Source: Rhizobium ruizarguesonis (GTDB taxonomy: Bacteria; Pseudomonadota; Alphaproteobacteria; Rhizobiales; Rhizobiaceae). Taken from it: a stretch of 64,000 nt of DNA. Positions 37,995-47,349 of the stretch are shown piece after piece. The position numbers were made by a program, and so were the translations under genes. Position 1 is the first letter of the stretch. Each line of letters opens with the position of its first letter. The notes beneath the pieces were generated by a model that worked only from the letters and a program-made list of their open reading frames with translations, had not been told where the DNA came from and ran no database searches. The stretch covers positions 124,001-188,000 of the forward strand of contig NZ_PQIG01000002.1 in NCBI RefSeq assembly GCF_012349115.1. Reading direction: 5' to 3'.

Positions 37995-38155
37995 CGCTCG
38001 CCTGGGGAAGCGCATAACCGCTCCCCGTTCGCAATTGTCGTGGGCCAGTCAGCATGGCCCGCGACGCACGCTTCGCCTACCGGAATTTCTTTGCTGCATG
38101 ATGCCGCGCCCCTTGGTCCACATTAATTGCTTCGCTCTCGGAGAGGTATATTGAG

Positions 38156-39964
38156 ATGCGTATTACGATCAAACTTAAGCTCGCAGCCGCATTCGGCTTT
38201 GTCATATTGTTGCTGGTGGGCAGCGCGGTCTATGGAATCATCAGCCTCAGTTCCCTGAACGATGCTGTCGGCAACCTTGTTTCTGGTCCGGCAAAGAGGC
38301 TGGAACTGGCTCTGGAGGCAAAGACTGCGGAGCTTAATGCCGTTCGCTGGCAGAAGAATGCCCTTCTGGAAATGGATCCCGAAGTGGCCAGGAAGGACTA
38401 CCAGAACTCGGCGAAGAGCCTGGATGACATGGTGGTCTTCGCCACAGGCGGCCAACAGCTCGCAACAGCCGAGGGCAAGCCCACCTGGGACAGGCTGGTC
38501 GAGTTGGCCAAACGCTTCAGTGAGGGCTCCAACAAAGTCGCCTCTATCCAGAAAAGCGGCGACAGGGCAGCGGCAGCGGCGCTTTCGTCGGGAGAGGTCC
38601 GCGGCCTCGTCATGGAACTGGAAGAGGTTTTCGAGACGCTCGTCACGCTTCAGCAGAAGTCGATGGCGCAAGCCGATAACGACACCGAGGTTCTTTATAG
38701 TTCGACGAAGAACATGCTGATTGGTATCGCGATCGGGGCTTCCGTCATCGCTTTCGCCGCTGCGCTGTGGATCGCGCTCGGCGTCAACAGCGGCCTGCGC
38801 AAGATTATGAACGTTGCCAGCGCCGTCGCCATCGGTGACCTCAACCAGAAGATCGAGATCAAGAGCAACGACGAGATCAAGGATCTGGTCAACACGATCA
38901 ACGTCATGACGGACAATCTTCGCAACACCGCCGAGATTGCCAATCAGATCGCGAATGGCGACCTGACGGTGTCCCCGAAGCCATTGTCGGAGAAGGACAT
39001 GCTCGGCATTGCGCTCGAACAGATGGTCGAGCGCCTGCGCGGCGTCGTCACCGATGCGGCTGCAGCCGCAGAAAATGTTTCGGCCGGCAGCCAGGAACTT
39101 TCCTCGAGCTCGGAACAGGTGTCGCAGGGCGCTACCGAACAAGCCGCGTCGGCCGAAGAGGCTTCCGCCTCGATGGAAGAAATGGCCGCGAACATCAAGC
39201 AGAACGCCGATAACGCCGCCCAGACGGAAAAAATCGCCCGCCAGTCGGCCAAGGATGCGGAAGCCAGTGGTGACGCGGTGACGCGCGCCGTCCAGGCGAT
39301 GCGGACCATTGCCGAGAAGATCGGCATCGTCCAGGAAATCGCCCGCCAGACCGATCTGTTGGCGCTCAACGCTGCCGTCGAAGCCGCTCGTGCGGGTGAA
39401 CACGGCAAGGGGTTTGCGGTGGTCGCATCTGAAGTGCGCAAGCTTGCCGAACGCAGTCAGTCGGCCGCTGCCGAAATCAGCTCGATGTCGGGCGATACGG
39501 TCAAGGCCGCTCAGGAAGCCGGCGACATGCTCGGCCGGCTGGTGCCCGATATCCGCAAGACGGCCGAATTGGTCTCCGAGATCAGCGCCGCATGCCGCGA
39601 ACAGGATGTCGGCGCTTCGCAGATCAATGAAGCGATCCAGCAGCTCGACAAGGTGACGCAGCAGAATGCCGGTGCTTCCGAGCAGATGTCGGCGACCTCC
39701 GAAGAGCTCGCGACCCAAGCGGAAGAGTTGCAGGCCTCGATTGCCTTCTTCAAGGTCGATACGGCAAGCAATCGCCAGTCCCGCATGCCGGCCGCCAAGG
39801 TCACGGTCCGCAGACCGGCTTCCGTCGCCGGCCGCAAGCCTACGCCCAAGAAGCCGGCTGCCAACAACGTCGCCAGCCAGCAGGCGCGGGTGAAAGGCTT
39901 CGCTCTCGATCTCTCCATGGGCGGTCCCGATGATGGGGACGTCGAATTCAAGGAAAGCGCATGA
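38156..39964 (+). CDS. Methyl-accepting chemotaxis protein 3 (two HAMP-type modules)
   Basis: A 602-residue receptor: TM1 at about 9-28, TM2 near 180-200, the canonical HAMP ([17 protein letters not shown]), one extra 39-residue unit ([20 protein letters not shown]), then a signalling domain almost identical to those of the two upstream receptors. It ends [12 protein letters not shown]...FKESA. The ATG at 38156 follows GAGGTATATTG. The stop overlaps the second cheW. Confidence 0.93.
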   Translation: MRITIKLKLAAAFGFVILLLVGSAVYGIISLSSLNDAVGNLVSGPAKRLELALEAKTAELNAVRWQKNALLEMDPEVARKDYQNSAKSLDDMVVFATGGQQLATAEGKPTWDRLVELAKRFSEGSNKVASIQKSGDRAAAAALSSGEVRGLVMELEEVFETLVTLQQKSMAQADNDTEVLYSSTKNMLIGIAIGASVIAFAAALWIALGVNSGLRKIMNVASAVAIGDLNQKIEIKSNDEIKDLVNTINVMTDNLRNTAEIANQIANGDLTVSPKPLSEKDMLGIALEQMVERLRGVVTDAAAAAENVSAGSQELSSSSEQVSQGATEQAASAEEASASMEEMAANIKQNADNAAQTEKIARQSAKDAEASGDAVTRAVQAMRTIAEKIGIVQEIARQTDLLALNAAVEAARAGEHGKGFAVVASEVRKLAERSQSAAAEISSMSGDTVKAAQEAGDMLGRLVPDIRKTAELVSEISAACREQDVGASQINEAIQQLDKVTQQNAGASEQMSATSEELATQAEELQASIAFFKVDTASNRQSRMPAAKVTVRRPASVAGRKPTPKKPAANNVASQQARVKGFALDLSMGGPDDGDVEFKESA

Positions 39965-40443
39965 TCATGGCCACGACATCTTTGGAAGCGCAATTCGTGA
40001 CCTTCAGCCTCGGCGAGGAGATCTTCGCCGTGCCGGTTGAGGTTGTACGGGAAATCCTCGATTATGCGGAAGCTTTCAAGATTCCGAATGGTCCCGACTA
40101 TCTGCTCGGCCTGCGTGACGTACGCGGGCAGGGCGTGCCGACAATCGATCTTCGATTGAAGCTCGGCATGACGAAGACTGTGCCGACCCCGCACACGCGC
40201 GTGCTCGTCCTCGACGTGCCAATGGAAAGCCGGCTGCTGACCCTTGGCCTCGTTGCCGACCGCGTCTTCGAGGTCACGCCATTCCGGCGCGAGCAGATCG
40301 AGGCGGCGCCTGATATCGGCGTGCGCTGGCGCTCGGACTATATCGCCGGCGTCGTTCGTCGTGAAAACGGCTTCGTCGTCATCATCGATCTTGCACGGTT
40401 GCTGTCGCGCGAGGACGCCTCGGCACTGCAATCGGCGGCCTGA
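39961..40443 (+). CDS. cheW: Chemotaxis coupling protein CheW (second)
   Basis: A 160-residue CheW ([44 protein letters not shown]). It overlaps MCP3 by an ATGA junction. With the first CheW it gives two couplers for three receptors, so mixed arrays may form. Confidence 0.95.
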   Translation: MIMATTSLEAQFVTFSLGEEIFAVPVEVVREILDYAEAFKIPNGPDYLLGLRDVRGQGVPTIDLRLKLGMTKTVPTPHTRVLVLDVPMESRLLTLGLVADRVFEVTPFRREQIEAAPDIGVRWRSDYIAGVVRRENGFVVIIDLARLLSREDASALQSAA

Positions 40444-40473
40444 CCCGCGCATCAACTCGGAGTACTGCGTTCT

Positions 40474-41331
40474 ATGAGTATGGCAGCAGCGGTGGAAACC
40501 CAATTGCCGGGCGACCGGATCAGCAAGCGCAATTTCGACAAGCTTGCCCGGTTCATCTACGATTACAGCGGCATCAAGATGCCGCCGACCAAGCTGACGA
40601 TGCTCGAAGGGCGGCTGAGGCGCCGCCTGCGCGCAACCAACCATGCGACCTTCGACGATTATTGCGACTTCCTGTTCAATCACGACGGGCTCGACCAAGA
40701 AACCGTCTACCTGATCGACGTGGTGACGACGAATAAGACCGACTTCTTCCGCGAAGCCAAGCATTTCGACTATCTGCAGACGGTAGCGCTGCCGGCGATC
40801 GCCAGCAGCGGCGTGCGGACGATCCGCACCTGGAGTTCGGCCTGCTCGACGGGGGCGGAACCCTACACGATGGCGATGGTGCTGGCTGAATTCACCGAAG
40901 GCCGCAACGACGTCTCCTACAGCGTTCTGGCCACCGACCTTTCCACCGACGTGCTGCAGACGGCGCGCCGGGGCATCTACCCGGAAGACCTCATCGCGCC
41001 CGTGCCGCGCGATCTACAGCGCAAATACGTGCTGACGGCCAAGCAGCCGGATCGGCGGGAGGTGCGCATCACGCCGAAACTGCGCAGCAAGATTGGTTTT
41101 GCCCGTATGAATCTGATGGACGAAAAATACCAGATCGGCGAGGCGATGAACGTCATCTTCTGCCGCAACGTGCTAATCTACTTCGACAAGCAGACTCAGG
41201 CCGGCGTGCTCAACCGCCTCTGCGACTGCCTGGCGAAGGGCGGCTACATGTTCATCGGCCATTCTGAATCGATCACCGGCTTCGATCTGCCGTTGAAGCA
41301 GGTCTCGAATACGGTGTTTCAGCGTATCTAA
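40474..41331 (+). CDS. cheR: Chemotaxis methyltransferase CheR
   Basis: A 285-residue SAM-dependent glutamate methyltransferase. The N-terminal helical domain ([13 protein letters not shown]) is followed by the SAM site [16 protein letters not shown] and the late motif [17 protein letters not shown]. It methylates receptor signalling helices for adaptation. No pentapeptide-binding tail on the three receptors is obvious. Its stop codon lies inside a palindromic repeat. Confidence 0.95.
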   Translation: MSMAAAVETQLPGDRISKRNFDKLARFIYDYSGIKMPPTKLTMLEGRLRRRLRATNHATFDDYCDFLFNHDGLDQETVYLIDVVTTNKTDFFREAKHFDYLQTVALPAIASSGVRTIRTWSSACSTGAEPYTMAMVLAEFTEGRNDVSYSVLATDLSTDVLQTARRGIYPEDLIAPVPRDLQRKYVLTAKQPDRREVRITPKLRSKIGFARMNLMDEKYQIGEAMNVIFCRNVLIYFDKQTQAGVLNRLCDCLAKGGYMFIGHSESITGFDLPLKQVSNTVFQRI

Positions 41332-41385
41332 AGCGCATCGCGTCATCCCAAAACCGCTGCGCGCTTCCGGACGGCATGCATTAGG
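41329..41385. repeat. Palindromic repeat, second family, overlapping the cheR stop
   Basis: CTAAAGCGCATCGCG followed by CAAAACCGCTGCGC and GGCATGCATTAG is a diverged copy of the element at 25849. The cheR stop TAA is part of it. Confidence 0.6.
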
Positions 41386-41392
41386 GGCATTC

Positions 41393-42490
41393 ATGGCTAA
41401 GAAAATCCGCGTTCTCATCATCGACGATTCCGCCAGCGTCCGCCAGACGCTGACCCATGTGCTGGAGCAGGATCCCGATATCGAGATCATGGCGGTCGCA
41501 TCCGACCCCTTCATGGCGGCGCGGAAGCTGCAGGAGGAGATCCCCGATGTCATCACGCTCGACGTGGAGATGCCGCGCATGGATGGCATTACCTTCCTGC
41601 GCAAGCTGATGGCGCAGCGGCCGATCCCTGTCGTGATGTGCTCGTCGCTGACGGAAGCGGGTTCGGAGACCCTGATCCAGGCGCTGGAGGCCGGTGCCGT
41701 CGACGTCATTCTGAAATCGAAGATCGGGGCCGCCGACAGCCTAGCCGACGATGCGATGCGTATCCGCGAAGTCGTCAAGAGCGCTTCGCATGCGCGGCTT
41801 TCCAATGTCCGCCGTGCCGCCGGAACCATCCGCTCGGCTTCGGCGGAGGGGCCGGCCAAGAAACTGACGGCGGATGTGATGCTGCCGCCCCCGACGGGGC
41901 GAGCCATGGCGAAGACGACGGAGATGGTCGTCTGCGTCGGCGCCTCCACCGGCGGCACCGAAGCACTGCGCGAGTTCCTCGAGGAACTGCCGGCCAATGC
42001 GCCTGGCATGGTGATCGTCCAGCATATGCCGGAGAAATTCACCGCCGCCTTCGCCAAACGGCTGAACGGGCTCTGCGAGGTCGAGGTCAAGGAAGCAGTC
42101 GATGGCGATCCGGTGCTGCGCGGTCATGTCTTGATCGCGCCTGGTGACAAACACATGCTGCTCGAGCGCCAGGGTGCGCGCTATTATGTGAGCGTCAAGA
42201 CCGGGCCGCTGGTGTCGCGACACCGGCCTTCCGTCGACGTGCTCTTCCGCTCGGCGGCGCGCTCGGCCGGCTCGAACGCCATGGGGATCATCATGACCGG
42301 CATGGGCGACGACGGTGCTCGCGGGATGCTGGAAATGCATCAGGCCGGCGCCTATACGGTGGCGCAGGACGAGGCGAGTTCCGTTGTTTTCGGCATGCCG
42401 AAGGAGGCGATCGCCAAAGGCGGCGTCGATCGGATCCTGCCGCTCGATCAGATCGCTCGCGAAGTGCTGATGACGCAACAGAAGTTTTAG
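41393..42490 (+). CDS. cheB: Chemotaxis methylesterase CheB
   Basis: A 365-residue CheB. The receiver has D11-D12 and phosphoacceptor D57 ([12 protein letters not shown]). The C-terminal esterase has the Ser in [12 protein letters not shown], His in VQHMPEKFT and Asp in [10 protein letters not shown]. It removes methyl groups or deamidates receptors. It lies 61 bases after cheR with a repeat between, and is the last gene before a terminator. Confidence 0.96.
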   Translation: MAKKIRVLIIDDSASVRQTLTHVLEQDPDIEIMAVASDPFMAARKLQEEIPDVITLDVEMPRMDGITFLRKLMAQRPIPVVMCSSLTEAGSETLIQALEAGAVDVILKSKIGAADSLADDAMRIREVVKSASHARLSNVRRAAGTIRSASAEGPAKKLTADVMLPPPTGRAMAKTTEMVVCVGASTGGTEALREFLEELPANAPGMVIVQHMPEKFTAAFAKRLNGLCEVEVKEAVDGDPVLRGHVLIAPGDKHMLLERQGARYYVSVKTGPLVSRHRPSVDVLFRSAARSAGSNAMGIIMTGMGDDGARGMLEMHQAGAYTVAQDEASSVVFGMPKEAIAKGGVDRILPLDQIAREVLMTQQKF

Positions 42491-42520
42491 GATCTGTTTG
42501 AACCGGACCGGATCGAAGCC

Positions 42521-42550
42521 GGCGGTATCGCAGGATGCCGCCGACTTTTA
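42521..42550 (+). terminator. Terminator after cheB
   Basis: A stem GGCGGTAT / ATGCCGCC with one G-T pair and a 6-base loop is followed by GACTTTTATT, 30 bases after the cheB stop. Confidence 0.55.
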
Positions 42551-42573
42551 TTGTAACCCTCTAGGTTCTGCAT

Positions 42574-43314
42574 TCAGGCGAGATAACCGCCGTCGATCGT
42601 CAGGCTGGCGCCGGTGACGAAGGCGGCCTCGGCACTGGCGAGATAGGCGGCGAGGCCGGCAATCTCGCGGTCCTCACCCAGGCGGCCAAGCGCCATCAGC
42701 GGCTTGAGGCGCTCATGATCGTCCTCATTGGGGTTCATGTCGGTCGCCGTCGGGCCGGGCTGGATGTTGTTGACGGTGATGCCGCGTGGGCCGAGATCGC
42801 GGGCGAGGCCGCGGGTCATCGAGGCGATCGCGCCCTTCGTCATACTATAGACCGCGGAGGTCGGAAAGCCGCTGCGATCGGCGGTGACGCTGCCGATGGT
42901 GATGACGCGGCCGCCTTCCTTCATGTGTCTTGCCGCTGCCTGGATGCCGACGAAGGCAGCGCGGACGTTGACGGCGAACATCCGGTCGAAATCTTCGAGC
43001 GAATAGTCGTCGAGCGGGTTGAGGATGAGAATGCCGGCATTGCTGACGAGAATGTCGAGACCGCCAAAATGCCCGGCTGTCAACGCGATGGCATCCTGTA
43101 CGGCCTTCGCATCGGCGCTGTCGGCCCGGATTGCCAGCGCCCTGCCGCCAGCAGCCTCCAGCTCGGCGACGATCGCCTTCGCCTTGTGCTCCGAGCTGGA
43201 ATAGGTGAAGGCGACGGCGGCGCCGTCAGCGGCGAGCCTGCGGACGATGGCGGCACCGATGCCGCGCGAGCCGCCGGTGACGAGGGCGATCTTGGTGGAA
43301 AGGGGTTGAGACAT
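42574..43314 (-). CDS. Short-chain dehydrogenase/reductase
   Basis: A 246-residue classical SDR with cofactor motif VTGGSRGIGAA, NAGIL for NNAG, Ser in TIGSVTA and Tyr/Lys in YSMTKGAI. The GASLTIDGGYLA tail is typical. The ATG at 43314 has AAAGGAAGC. It is adjacent to and shares an operator sequence with the TetR gene upstream, which likely represses it. Confidence 0.93.
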   Translation of the reverse strand: MSQPLSTKIALVTGGSRGIGAAIVRRLAADGAAVAFTYSSSEHKAKAIVAELEAAGGRALAIRADSADAKAVQDAIALTAGHFGGLDILVSNAGILILNPLDDYSLEDFDRMFAVNVRAAFVGIQAAARHMKEGGRVITIGSVTADRSGFPTSAVYSMTKGAIASMTRGLARDLGPRGITVNNIQPGPTATDMNPNEDDHERLKPLMALGRLGEDREIAGLAAYLASAEAAFVTGASLTIDGGYLA

Positions 43315-43331
43315 TTATGCTTCCTTTGTTT

Positions 43332-43352
43332 TTGGATTGATCAGTCTAGAAT
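43332..43352. promoter_or_regulatory. TetR operator of the SDR gene
   Basis: A 21-bp box with core TGGATTGATCAGTCTA; it is identical at 18 of 21 positions to the box at 43987-44007, upstream of the TetR gene. Both hold a TGATC-centred palindrome. Joint repression is inferred. Confidence 0.7.
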
Positions 43353-43388
43353 TGTCCATGGAAAGGCCGGTTCGGAGTTATCCCTTCG

Positions 43389-43967
43389 TCAGCGGAGGCT
43401 TCTGATTGCCATGCGTGCGATACCGCGGAGCGTCTCGGGTGGGGCGCCGTTTCGGGCGCTAACTTTCATGCCCGACAAAGCAGCGCCGAGAAACGGGATG
43501 GCGTCGGCGATATCGATATCTGTTGCGAGTTCTCCGGTCCTGCGAGCCTCAGCGAGAAGGCTCTCGATCGCCGCGTGAAGCGCGTGGCCGGCGCTGTCGG
43601 CAAGGGCTGCGATCTCGGCATCGGTGCGGCCGAATTCACAGATGGCGCTGACACCGAGGCAGCAGCGCCGTGCCTCGGCAGCGGGACGCGAGGCGAAGGC
43701 GACGAGAGCGCCTTCCAGAGCCTCGATCGGCCGGTCTTCGCGGCGAAGATCAGCGATGATCTTGTCGATGCTCTCCACATTGTAGCGCTTCAGCGCTTCC
43801 AGATAGAGGCCGCGCTTGTCGCCGAAGGTATCGTACATGCTTTGCCGGCTGATCTTCATCGCCGTCAGCAATTCCTCGGTCGAGGTGCCCTCATAGCCGT
43901 GCTCGGAAAATACGCCGATGGCGGCATGAAGGGCGGTCTCGCGATCGAATTCCTTGTGTCGTGCCAT
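43389..43967 (-). CDS. TetR family repressor
   Basis: A 192-residue TetR-type repressor. The N-terminal helix-turn-helix is TSTEELLTAMKISRQSMYDTF with AAIGVFSEHGYEG in front. The C-terminal half is the ligand domain. The ATG at 43967 (MARHKEF) is chosen over the upstream ORF start because the HTH follows it directly. It shares an operator with the SDR gene. Confidence 0.93.
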   Translation of the reverse strand: MARHKEFDRETALHAAIGVFSEHGYEGTSTEELLTAMKISRQSMYDTFGDKRGLYLEALKRYNVESIDKIIADLRREDRPIEALEGALVAFASRPAAEARRCCLGVSAICEFGRTDAEIAALADSAGHALHAAIESLLAEARRTGELATDIDIADAIPFLGAALSGMKVSARNGAPPETLRGIARMAIRSLR

Positions 43968-43986
43968 GACCAGGCTTCTACTCTTA

Positions 43987-44007
43987 TTGGACTGATCTGT
44001 CCAGAAT
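43987..44007. promoter_or_regulatory. TetR operator of the tetR gene
   Basis: TGGACTGATCTGTCCA is a near-perfect palindrome (TGGAC-N6-GTCCA) 20 bases upstream of the TetR start, matching the box by the SDR gene. Autoregulation is inferred. Confidence 0.7.
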
Positions 44008-44185
44008 AAAATTAGTGGCTTCCGGCATCGCAGGGCAGCCATGCGCGCCTCCCCTTGAAATTTCCCTGATTTTGTGGTCTTGAGGCCGCCAATCTTCGCA
44101 GCGCTGCCTGTCATGCATGTTCAGGGACACTTCCCGCCCCTGGCAGCGCGCGCGCCCCGTATCAGTCCCAAGGAAAAATGCGCCG

Positions 44186-44986
44186 ATGGCCCGTTCAGCT
44201 CTTCTCAATGTCATGGTTCAGGCTGCCCTCAAGGCAGGAAAATCGCTGGGACGTGATTTCGGCGAAGTGCAGAACCTGCAGGTTTCCGTGAAAGGACCGG
44301 GCGATTTCGTTTCCACCGCCGATCGCAAGGCCGAAAAAATCGTCAAGGAAGAGTTGCTCAAGGCGCGTCCGACCTATGGCTTCCTCGGCGAGGAAAGCGA
44401 GGAAATCAAGGGTACGGACGGCGCGCATCGCTGGATTGTCGACCCGCTCGACGGCACGACGAACTTCCTGCACGGCATCCCGGCCTTTGCTGTCTCGATC
44501 GCGCTCGAACGCAACGGCGAGATCGTTGCCGCCGTCGTTTTCAATCCGGCAACCGACGAGCTCTATACCGCCGAGCGCGGTGGCGGTGCCTTCCTCAATG
44601 ACCGACGCCTGCGCGTCGCTGCGCGCCGGGCGCTGTCGGATTGCGTCATCGGCTGCGGCGTGCCGGCGCTCGGCAAGCGCAATCATGGCAAGTTCCTGGT
44701 CGAGCTTCGCCACGTGATGGGCGAAGTGGCGGGCATCCGCCGCTTGGGCTCGCCGACCCTCGATCTCGCCTATGTCGCGGCAGGGCGGTTCGACGGTTTC
44801 TGGGAAGCGGAGCTTGCGCCCTGGGACATGGCCGCCGGCATCCTGCTCATCCGCGAAGCCGGCGGTTTCGCCACCGACTGGGACGGCGGCGCAACGATGC
44901 TGGAGAGCGGCACGATCGTCGCCGGCAACGAGATCATCCACAAGGCGCTGATCGAAGTCGTCAAGCGGCCGGTTCCCGCCAAGTGA
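44186..44986 (+). CDS. suhB: Inositol monophosphatase family protein
   Basis: A 266-residue inositol-1-monophosphatase-like enzyme. The metal-binding blocks are FLGEESEE, VDPLDGTTNFLHG and WDMAAGILLI, in order. SuhB homologues hydrolyse myo-inositol phosphates and can bind RNA polymerase. The ATG at 44186 (MARSALLN) follows AAGGAAAAATG; the ORF start at 44117 has no support. Confidence 0.93.
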   Translation: MARSALLNVMVQAALKAGKSLGRDFGEVQNLQVSVKGPGDFVSTADRKAEKIVKEELLKARPTYGFLGEESEEIKGTDGAHRWIVDPLDGTTNFLHGIPAFAVSIALERNGEIVAAVVFNPATDELYTAERGGGAFLNDRRLRVAARRALSDCVIGCGVPALGKRNHGKFLVELRHVMGEVAGIRRLGSPTLDLAYVAAGRFDGFWEAELAPWDMAAGILLIREAGGFATDWDGGATMLESGTIVAGNEIIHKALIEVVKRPVPAK

Positions 44987-45097
44987 CCGAACGAAAATCT
45001 GGCTGTTGTAAAGTCACGGTTTTCGCCCCGGCATACTTCAATTCGGCACAATGTTGCTCTAGTCTCCGCCAGCAATGACTCCGGAGGCAGCGACCCT

Positions 45098-46204
45098 ATG
45101 GAAAATGTGAATGTGGCGGAGATCGGCTCCACCGAAAAGACGGCTGGCACTTATGCCAACAGGCTTTCGAGTCCCATGCCCTTCCTCTGGACGATGCTGC
45201 TTTTCCTCGTCATCGTCGGCTTTATCGCCGCCATCCTCTTCCGGCAGACGCAGACCGCCTTCATGCATAATCCGGGCCTGAACGGCCTGATCGTCGGCGT
45301 TCTCGCGGTCGGAATCATCCTTGTTTTCAACCATGTACTGGCGCTTCGCCCCGAGGTACGCTGGTTTAATTCCTTCCGCGCCGCCGGCAGCGTCGACAAG
45401 GTCAACCGCAATCCGCGGCTGCTTGCGCCAATGCGGGCGCTGCTCGGCAGCCGCAAGTCCGCAGTGTCGCTGTCGACGACGGCGCTGCGCTCGATCCTCG
45501 ATTCGATTGCCAGCCGCCTCGACGAATCGCGTGATGTTTCACGCTACCTGATCGGCCTCTTGGTCTTCCTCGGCCTGCTCGGCACCTTCTGGGGCCTCAT
45601 CGGCACGATTGGTTCGATCAGCATTGTCATCCAGTCCCTCGATGCCGGCTCGAACGGCACCGGGGACGTGCTCTCGGCGCTGAAGGAAGGGCTTTCCACG
45701 CCGCTTTCGGGCATGGGCCAGGCCTTCTCCTCCTCGCTGCTCGGCCTTTCCGGTTCGCTCATTCTCGGCTTCCTCGACCTGCAGGCCGGCCGCGCGCAAA
45801 ACCGCTTCTATATGGAGCTGGAAAACTGGCTCTCCTCGGTCACGGATGTCGGCTCCGATCATCTTGCCCCGGCTCTCGACGCCGTTTCCGGCGCTTCGTC
45901 GGACGACATGCGCGCGCTCTCCGATTATCTGCGCAAGGTCTCCGAAGAGGGTGGTGCCGGCAGCCAGCGCTCCGTCGCCGCCATGGCGAGCCTTGCCGAA
46001 GGTATTCAGGGCCTGGTCAAGAATATGCGCAACGAGCAGCAGATGCTGCGCGACTGGATCGAGGCACAGCAGGATGAGGCGAAGGCGATGCGCCGCACGC
46101 TCGACCGGCTTGCCGAACGCATCGGCGTGCAGGAGCGCGCGGGCGACCGGGGCGAGCGTTTGCGCGACCGTGCCAGCCAGGCAGAAAAGAGCGAGGGCAA
46201 GTAA
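45098..46204 (+). CDS. ExbB/MotA-type proton channel family membrane protein
   Basis: A 368-residue protein with about four hydrophobic segments (near 29-51, 60-80, 150-175, 205-225), with LIGLLVFLGLLGTFWGLIGTIG as the typical MotA/TolQ/ExbB channel block and a long, charged cytoplasmic C-terminal helix. It is paired with the OmpA-like gene 3 bases downstream, so the two probably make a force-generating proton channel with a peptidoglycan anchor. No flagellar gene is nearby. The ATG at 45098 follows GGAGGCAGC. Confidence 0.88.
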   Translation: MENVNVAEIGSTEKTAGTYANRLSSPMPFLWTMLLFLVIVGFIAAILFRQTQTAFMHNPGLNGLIVGVLAVGIILVFNHVLALRPEVRWFNSFRAAGSVDKVNRNPRLLAPMRALLGSRKSAVSLSTTALRSILDSIASRLDESRDVSRYLIGLLVFLGLLGTFWGLIGTIGSISIVIQSLDAGSNGTGDVLSALKEGLSTPLSGMGQAFSSSLLGLSGSLILGFLDLQAGRAQNRFYMELENWLSSVTDVGSDHLAPALDAVSGASSDDMRALSDYLRKVSEEGGAGSQRSVAAMASLAEGIQGLVKNMRNEQQMLRDWIEAQQDEAKAMRRTLDRLAERIGVQERAGDRGERLRDRASQAEKSEGK

Positions 46205-46207
46205 GCC

Positions 46208-47239
46208 ATGGCTCTCGCCCGCAACCGGCGCCGCGAACGCACGGTCGATTATTGGCCGGGCTTCGTCGACGCGCTGTCGACGCTGCTCATCTCGATCATG
46301 TTCCTGCTGACGGTCTTCGTCGTCGGGCAGTTCATCCTCAGCCGCGAGATCACCGGACGCGATGAGGTGCTCAATCGCCTCAACAGCCAGATCAACGAGC
46401 TGACGCAGCTTCTCGCGCTGGAAAAGGGCAGCAACCAGGATCTCCAGGATTCGGTCGCCAACCTGCAGGCCTCGCTTGCCAGTGCCGAAGGCGACCGTTC
46501 GCGGCTGCAGGCGCTGCTGAATGCCGGTTCGGGCGGCCAGGATGCGGCGCAGAAGCGGATCGGCTCGATGACGCAGGAGCTTGACGAGCAGAAGCAGGTG
46601 AGCGAACGGGCGCTCAGCCAGGTCGAACTGCTGAACCAGCAGATCTCAGCGCTTCGCAGCCAGATTGCCGCCGTCGAAGCAGCCCTTCAGGCGTCGGAGG
46701 AGAAAGACCGGGTCTCGCAGACCAAGATCGCCGATCTCGGCAGCCGCCTCAACGTTGCGCTCGCCGCGCGCGTGCAGGAGCTGAACCGCTACCGTTCCGA
46801 CTTCTTCGGCCGGCTGCGCGAGATTCTCTCGGACCGCGAAAATATCCGCATCGTCGGCGACCGGTTCGTCTTCCAGTCGGAAGTGCTGTTTCCTTCAGGC
46901 GGTGCCGATCTCAACCCCGAGGGGCAGACCGAGATGGCAAAGCTTGCCGCCGCCCTTCTCGATCTCGCCAAGGAAATCCCGCCGGAGATCAACTGGGTGC
47001 TGCGCGTCGACGGTCATACCGATAACGTGCCGCTTGCCGGAACGGGCCGCTATCGCGACAATTGGGAGCTCTCCTCGGCGCGCGCGATTTCGGTCGTCAA
47101 GTTCCTGATCGCACAGGGCGTGCCGGCCGACAGGCTGGTTGCCGCCGGCTTCGGCGAGTTCCAACCGATCGCGCCGGGCGATACGCCGGATGCGCGCTCT
47201 ACCAACCGCCGCATCGAGCTGAAGCTGACCGAGAAGTGA
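46208..47239 (+). CDS. OmpA/MotB-type peptidoglycan-binding membrane protein
   Basis: A 343-residue protein with one N-terminal membrane helix (ALSTLLISIMFLLTVFVVGQF) preceded by an Asp that could carry protons (WPGFVDALS). A long coiled coil runs about 50-190. The OmpA domain closes it (DGHTDNVPL, NWELSSARA, STNRRIELKL), binding peptidoglycan. It is coupled to the ExbB/MotA-like gene upstream. Confidence 0.9.
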   Translation: MALARNRRRERTVDYWPGFVDALSTLLISIMFLLTVFVVGQFILSREITGRDEVLNRLNSQINELTQLLALEKGSNQDLQDSVANLQASLASAEGDRSRLQALLNAGSGGQDAAQKRIGSMTQELDEQKQVSERALSQVELLNQQISALRSQIAAVEAALQASEEKDRVSQTKIADLGSRLNVALAARVQELNRYRSDFFGRLREILSDRENIRIVGDRFVFQSEVLFPSGGADLNPEGQTEMAKLAAALLDLAKEIPPEINWVLRVDGHTDNVPLAGTGRYRDNWELSSARAISVVKFLIAQGVPADRLVAAGFGEFQPIAPGDTPDARSTNRRIELKLTEK

Positions 47240-47341
47240 TTACGGCGCCGCGCGTCTTTGAAGACGCGCAAAGGACGCTGTAACACTTTGAATTGCTGCA
47301 TAATTCCCTAAATCGATTCCGATTTGGGGAATTATGCGGTG
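47240..47341. repeat. RIME-like mosaic palindromic repeat, copy 4
   Basis: Modules A then B, starting at the first base after the OmpA-like gene stop and ending before the sigma factor stop. The two flanking genes are convergent. Confidence 0.9.
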
Positions 47342-47349
47342 GCCTGACA

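Noticed and set aside
44020..44186. suhB RNA motif upstream of suhB
   Set aside because: I could not find a terminator or the conserved structure expected for this RNA in the gap, so no feature was called.
45098..47239. Zorya antiphage system
   Set aside because: The pair resembles ZorA/ZorB in layout, but no ZorC, ZorD or ZorE-like gene is adjacent; a sigma factor follows.
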